Positions 53,620 to 61,351 of a stretch of DNA of 64,000 bases are shown here, piece by piece. Location of the stretch: contig NZ_CP005083.1 in NCBI RefSeq assembly GCF_001563265.1, forward strand, positions 499,001-563,000, written 5' to 3'. The position numbers and the translations under genes were made by a program. The stretch comes from Sphingobium sp. TKS. GTDB lineage: Bacteria > Pseudomonadota > Alphaproteobacteria > Sphingomonadales > Sphingomonadaceae. Position 1 is the first letter of the stretch; every line of letters starts with the position of its first letter. The notes beneath the pieces are model-generated. The model was given only the letters and a program-made list of their open reading frames with translations, did no database searches and was not told where the DNA came from.

Positions 53620-56511
53620 CTACGCTAAGGATTTTGGCCAGCGATATTCGCCGGTGAGGTTGATGTGTTCCCAGCCCAGTGGTGAGACATGGGCGAGGAG
53701 ATCGGGCGCGACGGCGGCGCCATTAGCGGCTCGGCTGCTGACGACCTCTCCGAGCTTCATCGTATTCCAGAAGATGATGATGGCGGCCAGCAGGTTCATG
53801 CCGGCGATGCGATAATGCTGACCTTCTCCCGATCGATCCCGGATTTCGCCGCGCCGATGGAAGCTGATCGCGCGCTTCAGCGCATGATGGGCTTCGCCTT
53901 TGTTGAGGCCGATCTGGGCTTGGCGCTGCAAGCCGGCGTCGAGAATCCAGTCGATCATGAACAGAGTCCGTTCGACACGGCCGACTTCCCGAAGAGCAAG
54001 GGCCAATTCATTCTGGCGAGGGTAGGAAGCCAGCTTGCGGAGAATCTGGCTGGGGGCGACCATGCCGGCGGCGATCGTGGCCATGACGCGAAGGATGTCG
54101 GGCCAGTTCCGCTCGATAAGCGGCTCTTTGATTTTCCCGCCGACCAGGCCCCGCACATTGGCTGGCGTCGCACCGGGGGTGAAGGCATAGAGCCTTTTTT
54201 GCGGTAGGTCGCGGATGCGCGGCGCGAACCTGTAGCCGAGAAGTGAGCAGGCGGCGAAGACGTGATCGGTAAAACCGCCGGTGTCAGCGAAATGCTGACG
54301 GACATGGCGGCCTGCGTCGTTCATGAGCAGCCCATCGAGAATATAGGGTGCCTCGCTGACGGTCGCCGGAATGACCTGGGTAGCAAACGGTGCATATTGA
54401 TCGGAGACATGGCTGTATCCTTTCAGGCCTGGGATATTGCCGTATTTGGCGTTGACCATGTTCATCGCTTCGCCCTGCTCGGTGGCGAGGAAGAATTGTC
54501 CATCGCTGGAGGCGGAGTGCCCCTGTCCCCAGAATGCGGCCATGGGAAGCGTACCATGCGCCTCGACTATTATGGCAAGTGCCCGATCATAGGAACTGCC
54601 TTCGACATGCCAGCGTGCGATCCGCAGCAATTCCCAGAAACTGTGCGTGTTGGTCGCAGCCGCCATCTTGCGCAGGCCAAGATTGACGCCCTCCGCCAGC
54701 AGAACGTTCATCAGCCCTATCCGGTCCACGCAGGGCGCGCCGGTGCGCAAATGGGTGAAGGCTTCGGAAAATCCGGTCCGCTCATCGACTTCCAATAACA
54801 GGTCGGTAATCCTTGCGGGCGGAAGCTGCCGGTATAGATCGAGCACGAGATCCTCTGCACCTTCCGGCGTGTCGGCCTTGAGCTTGTCGATATGAAGCCT
54901 GCCATTCTCGATGATGCCGCCGGGGATCGCCCCGGCCCGGGCCGCACGACCCAGTTCCTTCAACCGTTCATCCAGTCGGGCCTTGCGTTCCGCCAGCCAT
55001 TCATGCGGTCGCAGCGGCACGGTGAGGCGAGCGGTCTGTTCTATCAACTGGGCCGGGACCAGTATTTGCTTGAGGTCGGCATAGCGACGCGACCCCGCCA
55101 GCCATATGTCGCCGGACCGAAAGGCATCGCGGATATGGAACAGCACCGCGATCTCCCACAGCCGGTGGTCGCCGACGGGTTGAGCGCGAAGATGGCGATG
55201 CCATTTCGAGTTCGGGCGGAGGAAGTCGATTGGCGGCGCGGCTTTGATCCCGCGTTGCAGGATTGCGACTGCCGCCAAAAGGGGCGTGGCAATCGGCGCC
55301 GCCTGCATGTTGAGCAGGCGCAGCATCCGGGGTGCGTAGAGGCGGAAGCGGTGATAGCCGTCCAGCACGCGGCTGAGCGGATCGGCCGCAAGTACGTTGG
55401 TCAGTGCGGAGGCTGTGGCGACGAGGGTTCTGAACCGCTCCCAGCCAAGCCCCATGGCGATGATCCCGTCCAGCGCCGCGCCATCGTCCTGTGCCCCCAG
55501 CAATGCGCCGCCGATTTCGGCAAAGGATTTCAGCGTGTCCCGCACGGCCGCCTTTTCGTCGGCGATCCTGGTGCTGCAAAGGCGCTCGGACGCTCGATAG
55601 AGGCGACCGACGATGCGGTCATGGGTTTCCACGACGACATCGGCCAGCGATGCCCGCCATTCCAGCGCACACACCGCGAGGATCGCTAGCCGCCTTTCTT
55701 CGGGCAGGTCGCGCATACCATCTGCATAATAGCGCTCGCCCTGCCGGCGCAACCGGGCCACTCTGTGCGGCGGCACACCGGACACGAGGTCTGCGGGAAG
55801 ATCGACGTCCTGGAGATATTCCAGTCGATCCATCAGCCGGTTGGCAGCGGCGGAGTTCGCGCCCACCTCAAATTGCCGCAGCCAGACAAACCGGGTAATA
55901 CGGCCGTCCACCGTATCCTCCAGCAGGCAAGCCAATTGCTCGCCGAGGGCGGGCGAGATCCGTCCAGCGATACGCTCCTCAATGCGGCGCTCGGCATCGA
56001 CCAATGCGTCGGCGCACAGCCGCTCGAACGTTGAGGGCGCCGGAAGAATCGTGCGGGTGCGGCGGCATTCCACGACAAAGCGGCGGGCGAGATCCTCGTT
56101 CGATGTTGCCGTCTCGGCCTCTCGCGCGATCCATTCACGCAGATCCCGCGCGCCGCGACCTGAAAAGGCCCGGTAGCCATAGATTCTGCGCAGGTCTGCC
56201 AGATGCTCGTGCCGCGTTTCCTCGCGCGTGGCATAGGGCAGCAGATCATCGCCACTCAGCCCGAGTTGGGCTGCGATAAAATCTGTCACTGGCGCCGGGA
56301 TCACTTCGCCCGGTGCCAGCACCCGACCGGGAAAGCGTAGCACGCACAGTTGCAGTGCGAAGCCGAAACGGTTGTGGTCGCGACGACGCTGCCGGATATG
56401 CCCGAGATCCTCATCGCTGAGGGTGTAATGACGCAGCAACTCGCCCTGATCGACCGGCAAACGGAGTAGCGCGTCGCGCTGGCGATCGGTCAGGGTCACG
56501 CGACGGGGCAT
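53620..56511 (-). CDS. tnpA: Tn3 family transposase TnpA
   Basis: 963 aa from ATG 56511, preceded by AAGGAA. The N-terminal DUF4158 domain (RHYTLSDEDLGHIRQRRRDHNRFGFALQL) and the C-terminal DDE domain are both present, with TPANVRGLVGGKIKEPLIERNWPDILRVMATIAAG and QRQAQIGLNKGEAHHALKRAI. It appears intact and makes the cointegrate during replicative transposition. Confidence 0.96.
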   Translation of the reverse strand: MPRRVTLTDRQRDALLRLPVDQGELLRHYTLSDEDLGHIRQRRRDHNRFGFALQLCVLRFPGRVLAPGEVIPAPVTDFIAAQLGLSGDDLLPYATREETRHEHLADLRRIYGYRAFSGRGARDLREWIAREAETATSNEDLARRFVVECRRTRTILPAPSTFERLCADALVDAERRIEERIAGRISPALGEQLACLLEDTVDGRITRFVWLRQFEVGANSAAANRLMDRLEYLQDVDLPADLVSGVPPHRVARLRRQGERYYADGMRDLPEERRLAILAVCALEWRASLADVVVETHDRIVGRLYRASERLCSTRIADEKAAVRDTLKSFAEIGGALLGAQDDGAALDGIIAMGLGWERFRTLVATASALTNVLAADPLSRVLDGYHRFRLYAPRMLRLLNMQAAPIATPLLAAVAILQRGIKAAPPIDFLRPNSKWHRHLRAQPVGDHRLWEIAVLFHIRDAFRSGDIWLAGSRRYADLKQILVPAQLIEQTARLTVPLRPHEWLAERKARLDERLKELGRAARAGAIPGGIIENGRLHIDKLKADTPEGAEDLVLDLYRQLPPARITDLLLEVDERTGFSEAFTHLRTGAPCVDRIGLMNVLLAEGVNLGLRKMAAATNTHSFWELLRIARWHVEGSSYDRALAIIVEAHGTLPMAAFWGQGHSASSDGQFFLATEQGEAMNMVNAKYGNIPGLKGYSHVSDQYAPFATQVIPATVSEAPYILDGLLMNDAGRHVRQHFADTGGFTDHVFAACSLLGYRFAPRIRDLPQKRLYAFTPGATPANVRGLVGGKIKEPLIERNWPDILRVMATIAAGMVAPSQILRKLASYPRQNELALALREVGRVERTLFMIDWILDAGLQRQAQIGLNKGEAHHALKRAISFHRRGEIRDRSGEGQHYRIAGMNLLAAIIIFWNTMKLGEVVSSRAANGAAVAPDLLAHVSPLGWEHINLTGEYRWPKSLA

Positions 56512-56635
56512 GCATGTTCCTTTTCTTTCCGACTCAATGTTTGAGATAGCTTGATTGCGATGCTGGTTGAGATACACAATGGCGTAGTCAAATGCCTATG
56601 CTCGCCCCGCCACCTCAAACCTTCGTTTGTGATCC
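56512..56635. promoter_or_regulatory. putative res site and divergent tnpA/tnpR promoters
   Basis: 124 bases between divergent tnpA and tnpR. TTGAGATA occurs twice in direct orientation (about 56540 and 56567), with partly inverted T/A-rich blocks, as expected of resolvase subsites. Exact subsite limits cannot be set by eye. Confidence 0.55.
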
Positions 56636-57250
56636 ATGCTGATCGGCTATGCCCGCGTCTCCAAAGCCGATGGCTCGCAGTCGCTCGACCTGCAGCACGA
56701 CGCCCTCCATGCCGCCGGCGTCGGGCCGGATAAAATCTATGATGATCGCGCGTCCGGTAGCCGCGATGACCGCCCCGGTCTCGCCGCCTGCCTCAAATCG
56801 TTGCGCGCTGGCGACGTCCTGATCGTCTGGAAGCTCGATCGGCTCGGCCGAACGCTCACCCATCTTGTCAACACGTTGCAGAACCTGTCCGATCGCGGCA
56901 TTGGCTTGAGGGTTCTCACCGGCAAGGGCGCGCAAATCGACACCACGACGCCGTCGGGCCGCATGGTGTTCGGCATTTTCGCCACGCTGGCGGAGTTCGA
57001 GCGGGATATGATCCGCGAGCGCACCATGGCTGGCCTGGCCGCTGCTCGCGCGCGCGGCCGAAAGGGAGGCCGCAAGTTCGCCTTGTCCAAGGCTCAGGTG
57101 CGTCTCGCCCAAGCCGCTATGACCCAGCGCGACACGTCCGTCTCCGACCTCTGCAAGGAACTCGGGATCGAGCGCGTCACTCTCTACCGCTATGTCGGCC
57201 CCAAGGGCGAACTCCGGGACTATGGAAAGCGCGTCCTCGGCTTAGCGTAG
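56636..57250 (+). CDS. tnpR: Tn3 resolvase (serine recombinase) TnpR
   Basis: 204 aa. The catalytic serine is in GYARVSKADGSQSLDLQ; DDRASGSRDDRPGL and LIVWKLDRLGRTLTHL are the standard resolvase motifs. It ends with a Hin-like helix-turn-helix (TSVSDLCKELGIERVTLYRYV). It resolves cointegrates at res. Its last codons overlap the right terminal repeat. Confidence 0.95.
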   Translation: MLIGYARVSKADGSQSLDLQHDALHAAGVGPDKIYDDRASGSRDDRPGLAACLKSLRAGDVLIVWKLDRLGRTLTHLVNTLQNLSDRGIGLRVLTGKGAQIDTTTPSGRMVFGIFATLAEFERDMIRERTMAGLAAARARGRKGGRKFALSKAQVRLAQAAMTQRDTSVSDLCKELGIERVTLYRYVGPKGELRDYGKRVLGLA

Positions 57251-57394
57251 GATTTCGCCCCCTCCCGCAAATGACCCCTGTAAACTCCTGTATTTATCTC
57301 ACAAGAATTTTATTAAAGTTATGGCTTTATCAAATAGCTTATAATATCAAGTCTCAGCTTGATGGATTGACAAGGATTATAAAGGCAGGACCTT

Positions 57395-57853
57395 ATGAAA
57401 CCTGCAATTCGAAACCGAGCCCGAGAGCGGCTCGACAGTAAACTGGCCTCGATCAAGCCGATCGAGCGCTTTGCCATGCCCCCCAAAGGATGGGTACGCG
57501 CGATCCGCGATGCGATCGGCATGACCGGGGCGCAGCTGGCTCGAAGGCTCGGCATGACGGCGCAAGGCATCGTCAGCCTCGAGCGCTCGGAAGCAAGTGG
57601 CAAGATCCAGCTCAACACGCTGCGCCGGGCGGCCGAAGCGATGGACTGTATCCTGGTCTATGCCCTGGTGCCCAAAACGAGCCTTACAGAGATGGTGGAC
57701 CACCGGGCGCGTGACATTGCCCTGCGGGCGCTGCGGCGCGTCTCTCACTCGATGGCGCTCGAGGATCAGCAGGTCGACCGCGATCTGGAGAAGCGAGTCC
57801 AGACCTATATCGACACGGCCCTGCGCGATCGTGACCTTTGGGAGTCGCTGTGA
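57395..57853 (+). CDS. mobile mystery protein A (Xre-type HTH, putative antitoxin)
   Basis: 152 aa. Matches the TIGR02612-type 'mobile mystery protein A': an N-terminal basic helix, an Xre-like helix-turn-helix (GMTGAQLARRLGMTAQGIVSLERSEASGKIQLNTLRRAAEAMDC) and a tail rich in Arg and Asp. The GTGA overlap with the Fic gene points to a toxin-antitoxin pair. The 115 bases upstream (57279-57394) are strikingly AT-rich, contain TATAAT-like boxes, and are where Tn3 inserted. Confidence 0.85.
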   Translation: MKPAIRNRARERLDSKLASIKPIERFAMPPKGWVRAIRDAIGMTGAQLARRLGMTAQGIVSLERSEASGKIQLNTLRRAAEAMDCILVYALVPKTSLTEMVDHRARDIALRALRRVSHSMALEDQQVDRDLEKRVQTYIDTALRDRDLWESL

Positions 57854-58437
57854 CCGATCTGTTCGCGCAGCCCGATGACGCGACACCTCTCGACGCCGAA
57901 GAGCGCGAGGGACTGCTGCAGACCTGGATCACGACCCGCGCGGATCTGAACGAAGCCGAACAGGCCAATATTGATGGCGCGGTTGCCTGGACCGAACGAC
58001 GCCGCGACGCTGACATCCTGACCGAAGGGTTTGTATTCGAGCTGCACAAGCGGATGTTCGGTGACGTCTGGTCGTGGGCGGGTTCGACCCGGAAAACGGG
58101 TAAGAATATCGGCATCGATCCTGTGCAGATCCACATTCAGCTTGGGGGTTTGCTGCGAGACGCGCGTTACTGGGTGGACAATGGGTCCTTCCCGCCGGAC
58201 GAAATCGCGGTCCGGCTGCACCACGGGCTGGTCGCGATCCACCCCTTCCCTAACGGCAACGGCCGACACGCTCGGCTGGTGGCGGATTCGCTCATCGTCC
58301 AGCTCGGCGGCGCGCCCTTCAGCTGGGGCGGCGGGACGCTGCGCGACATCGGCACTTTGCAGGCCGAATATATCGCTGCGCTCCGCGCGGCCGACCAGCA
58401 CGACTTCGCGCCGCTGCTGGCATTTGCGAGAAGCTGA
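57850..58437 (+). CDS. mobile mystery protein B (Fic-domain protein, putative toxin)
   Basis: 195 aa from GTG 57850. The Fic core IHPFPNGNGRHARLVAD is complete, including the catalytic His and the phosphate-binding Asn and Arg residues, so AMP-transfer activity is expected. An N-terminal helix near LTEGFVFELHKRMFGDVWSWAG belongs to the Fic/DOC fold. No inhibitory (S/T)xxxE(G/N) motif is evident within the protein; inhibition is therefore probably by protein A. It matches TIGR02613 members found on mobile elements. Confidence 0.87.
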   Translation: MTDLFAQPDDATPLDAEEREGLLQTWITTRADLNEAEQANIDGAVAWTERRRDADILTEGFVFELHKRMFGDVWSWAGSTRKTGKNIGIDPVQIHIQLGGLLRDARYWVDNGSFPPDEIAVRLHHGLVAIHPFPNGNGRHARLVADSLIVQLGGAPFSWGGGTLRDIGTLQAEYIAALRAADQHDFAPLLAFARS

Positions 58438-58492
58438 TGGCGAGCGTTTCACTCCCGGCCGGCGACGCCAGCTTCCGGCCGCTGCATAGCCA

Positions 58493-58510
58493 TGACATTA
58501 TAAAATGTCA
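58493..58510. promoter_or_regulatory. palindrome between fic and hipA 3' ends
   Basis: TGACATTATAAAATGTCA has perfect 7-base arms (TGACATT/AATGTCA). It lies between convergent genes, so it may be a weak bidirectional terminator or a displaced operator. A further ATATGACA follows at 58512-58519. Confidence 0.4.
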
Positions 58511-58551
58511 GATATGACAAACTGAGGTGTAGTGTTTACCAAATATGGAAA

Positions 58552-59784
58552 TTAAAGACAAAGCGCTATGCCTGCTTCGTCGTGAACGAAGGCTGGTTCG
58601 TAATGCTTGGCGAGCGCGCCGGTGATGCCTGTCGCGCGGAGTGCGTCGCGCCACGTGGCGGCTATCCGCTGCGCCATGTCGCGGATGAGTGCGCGCGCGT
58701 CCGCGTCGGCGATCTCGAAGAATTCCGCAGCTTCGAGCGCTCGCAGGATGGACCGTTCGTGACCGCCGCCTTCGAAGATTGCTGTTTCGAGGTGCGGGTT
58801 GCGATCGGGCGCGGGATTGACGTCGAACATGGGGGAGAGGCGCCATTTGTCCGCGCCAACGTAGAGGAAACCGTGGTTCTTGAGATGGTCGTCCTTGTTG
58901 GAGACCAGGATGGTGAAGATGAGGCGCCGATAGATTTCGAGGAAGTCTTCGACCGGATTGGGTCCGGCTTGCCGGATGAAGTCGGCGATTTCGGTATAGG
59001 AGCCAAGCTCGACTCCGGTTTTGCCAAGGGCCGTGCGCGCGGAGATATAGGGGATGCGGCCCGCACCCTGCCGGTCGAACCGCTTGATGAGAGCGACTGG
59101 GAAGGGCGTATCGACGAGTTCGAGGCGGACGTCGGGCACGCGGATGCCGCAGGAAGCGGCGAGGCGGAGCGTTGTGACCTCGACCCGCTCGACGGGCTGC
59201 TGGTCGTGGACCGAGGTAAACTTGGCGAGCCAAAGCGTGCCATCGTCGATAACATTGGCTTTCGGGCGGGCACCGCCCGAGCCGCCGGCGCCCGCGAGGG
59301 CCTGCATATCGGCCGCGGAGACCTCCTTGCCCTGCTCATAAGCGCGGGCGATGCCTGTAATCGCTTCGAGATCGACAAGGCGCGGGACCGCTTCGGGCGC
59401 GCCGCCCTGAATGACCGTGCCCTGATCGTCGACGAAGCGCAGCGCGCCCTGCCGGCAACTGTCGTCGGAAAGAGTGAGATATTCGAATTCCGAAAGGCCC
59501 GCGCCATAGGTCCGCTCGAGCAGCGTTCGCCCCCATGTGTCGGGCGCGGCGTCAGCGATGCCGCCGGCAAGCGCGTCGCGGACATTGCCGGACTGGCTCG
59601 AGGCATGGAAAGGGCCGCCTTCGAGCGGGAGGTCGGGCTGCAGCGCGAAGGCCGCCGCGCTCGCCGCCCAGGCCGGATCATAGGAAAAGACCGAGAACTG
59701 GCGCGGACCCGTGCGGGTGTAGCGCAGCTCTCCGACCTGGATCAGCTTCTCGCCGAGCGCGACCTTCGCGAACCAGTCGGCCAT
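58552..59784 (-). CDS. hipA: HipA-family serine/threonine kinase toxin
   Basis: 410 aa, full length. A Gly-rich loop with a likely autophosphorylated Ser (AGAGGSGGARPKANV), catalytic SNKDDHLKNHGF and metal-binding SPMFDVNP are present. HipA kinases phosphorylate glutamyl-tRNA synthetase or similar targets and induce growth arrest. The start overlaps the antitoxin stop by one base (TGATG). Confidence 0.92.
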   Translation of the reverse strand: MADWFAKVALGEKLIQVGELRYTRTGPRQFSVFSYDPAWAASAAAFALQPDLPLEGGPFHASSQSGNVRDALAGGIADAAPDTWGRTLLERTYGAGLSEFEYLTLSDDSCRQGALRFVDDQGTVIQGGAPEAVPRLVDLEAITGIARAYEQGKEVSAADMQALAGAGGSGGARPKANVIDDGTLWLAKFTSVHDQQPVERVEVTTLRLAASCGIRVPDVRLELVDTPFPVALIKRFDRQGAGRIPYISARTALGKTGVELGSYTEIADFIRQAGPNPVEDFLEIYRRLIFTILVSNKDDHLKNHGFLYVGADKWRLSPMFDVNPAPDRNPHLETAIFEGGGHERSILRALEAAEFFEIADADARALIRDMAQRIAATWRDALRATGITGALAKHYEPAFVHDEAGIALCL

Positions 59785-60164
59785 CAGAAGGCGACGCCGT
59801 CAGGATTAACCTCGGCCCCGCCGGACGCGGACTTCGTCTCGCCCTTCTTCTTTTGGCGGCGAAGGGTCGAGGCAAAGGTGCGGCCGCGCTGCGGCAGCTT
59901 CTCGGCGGCCAGCGCGAGGCCAAGCTCGTCGTGACGGACATCGACAAGATCGGCGAGACGATCGATCAGGCCCAGCGCGACGAGGACATCGGCAAGCGTG
60001 CCGATGCCTACGCCCGGATCGCCGCTTTCCAGCCTCACGATCGTGCTCGCCGAGGTGCCCGCGCGCACCGCAAGGTCCGCGCGCGCGATATTGCGGCGCA
60101 GGCGCGCTGCGCGCATATCCCGGCCGAGCCTTGCGAGCGCGGATTTCGACTTGGGCGAGCTCAT
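59784..60164 (-). CDS. hipB: HipB-like Xre-family antitoxin
   Basis: 126 aa. An Xre helix-turn-helix (MRAARLRRNIARADLAVRAGTSASTIVRLESGDPGVGIGTLADVLVALG) is followed by a basic, disordered tail. It sits directly before hipA and should bind both the toxin and the operator in the 60170-60217 region. Confidence 0.88.
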   Translation of the reverse strand: MSSPKSKSALARLGRDMRAARLRRNIARADLAVRAGTSASTIVRLESGDPGVGIGTLADVLVALGLIDRLADLVDVRHDELGLALAAEKLPQRGRTFASTLRRQKKKGETKSASGGAEVNPDGVAF

Positions 60165-60169
60165 CTCAA

Positions 60170-60217
60170 TTATCCATATATGACCGCTGACACCGCTTAG
60201 TGCGTCATATATGATAA
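60170..60217 (-). promoter_or_regulatory. putative HipB operator/promoter
   Basis: TTATCCATATATGA (60170-60183) and TCATATATGATAA (60205-60217) are inverted copies of each other with one extra base, spaced by 21 bases, immediately upstream of hipB. E. coli HipB binds TATCC-N8-GGATA sites; the TATCC here is suggestive. Confidence 0.6.
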
Positions 60218-60261
60218 ATTAAGGTCAATTTCAATCCGAACCCGATGTAACACGTCCAGCA

Positions 60262-60477
60262 TGTGGATCGGCGCCGATGCGTAACCCTGCCTGTGGATCG
60301 GCGCCGATGCGTAACCCTGCCCTTGCGCAGCACAACTATCTGAAATAACGTGCGAAATTGAGATAGTGCTGGGGTTCGAACCGGCGCCGATCGGGACCCC
60401 GGCGCCGTAGCATTTTTAGTTCACTTTCAGCGGCTTGGCCGAAATCTAAGCGGGTTCCGTCTCCAGGCCGATCCACA
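60262..60477. repeat. tandem 30-base repeat with inverted partner (IS21-end-like remnant)
   Basis: Two direct copies with a 30-base period start TGTGGATCGGCGCCGATG and continue CGTAACCCTGCC (60262-60291, 60292-60321). CGATCCACA at 60469-60477 is an inverted partial copy. Multiple direct end repeats of the TGTGGATC...GATGCGTAACC kind are typical of IS21-family termini, but the transposase genes are absent. No gene lies between the copies. The family link is from memory of such ends and is moderate. Confidence 0.55.
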
Positions 60478-60657
60478 CCCTTGCGCTTTAATCAACCGTT
60501 TTTCGTTGATGATCTTGATGCTGTTGTTAATCCGTCCGCGGATGTGGTGCATCACTGAGGGTCTCTATTTCTTGCTTCGCTCGGTGTGTATCTGACACAT
60601 ATTAAGGTTATACCAAAGCTATCTCTGAGCTGCATCGAACCATCTCTTGCCGGTCAA

Positions 60658-60925
60658 ATGAAGATCCCCTGGACCAGCGGCGCCGTCGGGCCTTGTGCGT
60701 CTGCACGAGCATTTCGGCCCGGTCGCACCTGACGCAGCTGCGCGCGTGGTCCAGCAGTTCGCCCCGCACTGGAACGGTTGCTCGATTATCCGAGTATCGG
60801 TGAGAAGTTGGAGACCTATGAGCCGAGTGAGCTCCGCCGGATCATACGAGATCGCGGCCGGGATCATCTTTATCCCACGTCTCTGGCGCTGCCGCGGGAA
60901 CCGCAGCTTCGAATCGGCCGGGTGA
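60658..60925 (+). pseudogene. broken parE-type toxin gene
   Basis: Three reading frames together rebuild a ParE protein. MKIPWTSGAV starts at 60658; frame of 60695 gives RLHEHFGPVAPDAAARVVQQ; another frame gives LERLLDYPSIGEKLETYEPS and ELRRII; then back to GSYEIAAGIIFIPRLWRCRG. At least three frameshifts are needed. No antitoxin gene is evident just upstream. Confidence 0.7.
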
Positions 60926-61009
60926 GGATGGGACCGACCGAAAAAGCGCTGTGATGTAGCTGGAGGATTTCACCGGACGCAGGTGCACTCCGATGGTCAA
61001 TTTCACTCG

Positions 61010-61033
61010 GTGGTAGACGGGTGGTAGACGAGC
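61010..61033. repeat. dispersed repeat, partial copy C
   Basis: GTAGACGGGTGGTAGAC core as in copies A and B but without their right-hand extension. It lies just beyond the terminator of a displaced tRNA-Gly 3' end. Confidence 0.65.
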
Positions 61034-61041
61034 CGAAAATG

Positions 61042-61064
61042 AAAAAGGCCGCCAAACGGCGACC
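61042..61064 (-). terminator. rho-independent terminator of the tRNA-Gly fragment
   Basis: On the minus strand GGTCGCCGTTTGGCGGCC is followed by TTTTTC. It lies 30 bases beyond the CCA of the tRNA remnant, the usual place for a tRNA terminator. Confidence 0.8.
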
Positions 61065-61094
61065 TCTTTAACTTCTTGATTTCTCTAGGAAATC

Positions 61095-61139
61095 TGGAGC
61101 GGGCGAAGGGATTCGAACCCTCGACCCCAACCTTGGCAA
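61095..61139 (-). other. displaced tRNA-Gly(GCC) 3' half: integrase attachment site (att scar)
   Basis: The minus strand reads from the anticodon loop (TTGCCAA) through the T arm (GGGTTCGAATCCC) to the acceptor strand and CCA (CGCCCGCTCCA). That is the 3' 45 bases of a tRNA-Gly(GCC). The 5' half is missing: the sequence to its right does not continue the tRNA. Such a 3' half is left by integration of an element at the tRNA gene, and the tyrosine integrase gene is 213 bases away. The element should lie to the right. Confidence 0.85.
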
Positions 61140-61351
61140 TTCGCCCGAGGCGTTTTCGCCGCACTATCCGACACTGCTCAGAAACACGATAAAGCACGGT
61201 ATATAGGGAATTTTCTTGCCAACGCGGCACGACAACCATAACCTGCCCCACGCTAGATTTTGATCTACAAAGCTTATAAAGTAAGCAAAATGGGGCTCTC
61301 TTGCGGGAAAAGTAAGCAGATTTTCCGGCCTATCGGTAAGGTGCTGAGGAC

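Larger units (their letters stand above)
53592..57278. mobile_element. Tn3-family unit transposon carrying only tnpA and tnpR
   Basis: Terminal 38-base inverted repeats lie at 53592-53629 and 57241-57278, both containing TTTGCGGGAGGGGGCGAAA and ending inward in CCTACGCTAAG, with three differences. TGTAA(A) lies directly outside both ends (53586-53591 and 57279-57284), a five-base target duplication as expected of Tn3. The transposase and resolvase genes are divergent around a short res region. There is no passenger gene. Confidence 0.93.

Noticed and set aside
60262..60321. CRISPR-like direct repeats
   Set aside because: The two 30-base copies are directly adjacent with no spacer and no cas gene is present; they fit IS ends better. 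No CRISPR array was seen anywhere in the window.
61095..61139. Functional tRNA-Gly gene
   Set aside because: Only the anticodon loop to CCA part is present; the D arm and 5' acceptor strand are missing on the right.
61003..61251. Short minus-strand frame crossing the tRNA-Gly remnant
   Set aside because: It reads through a tRNA fragment and its terminator, so it cannot be a real protein gene.
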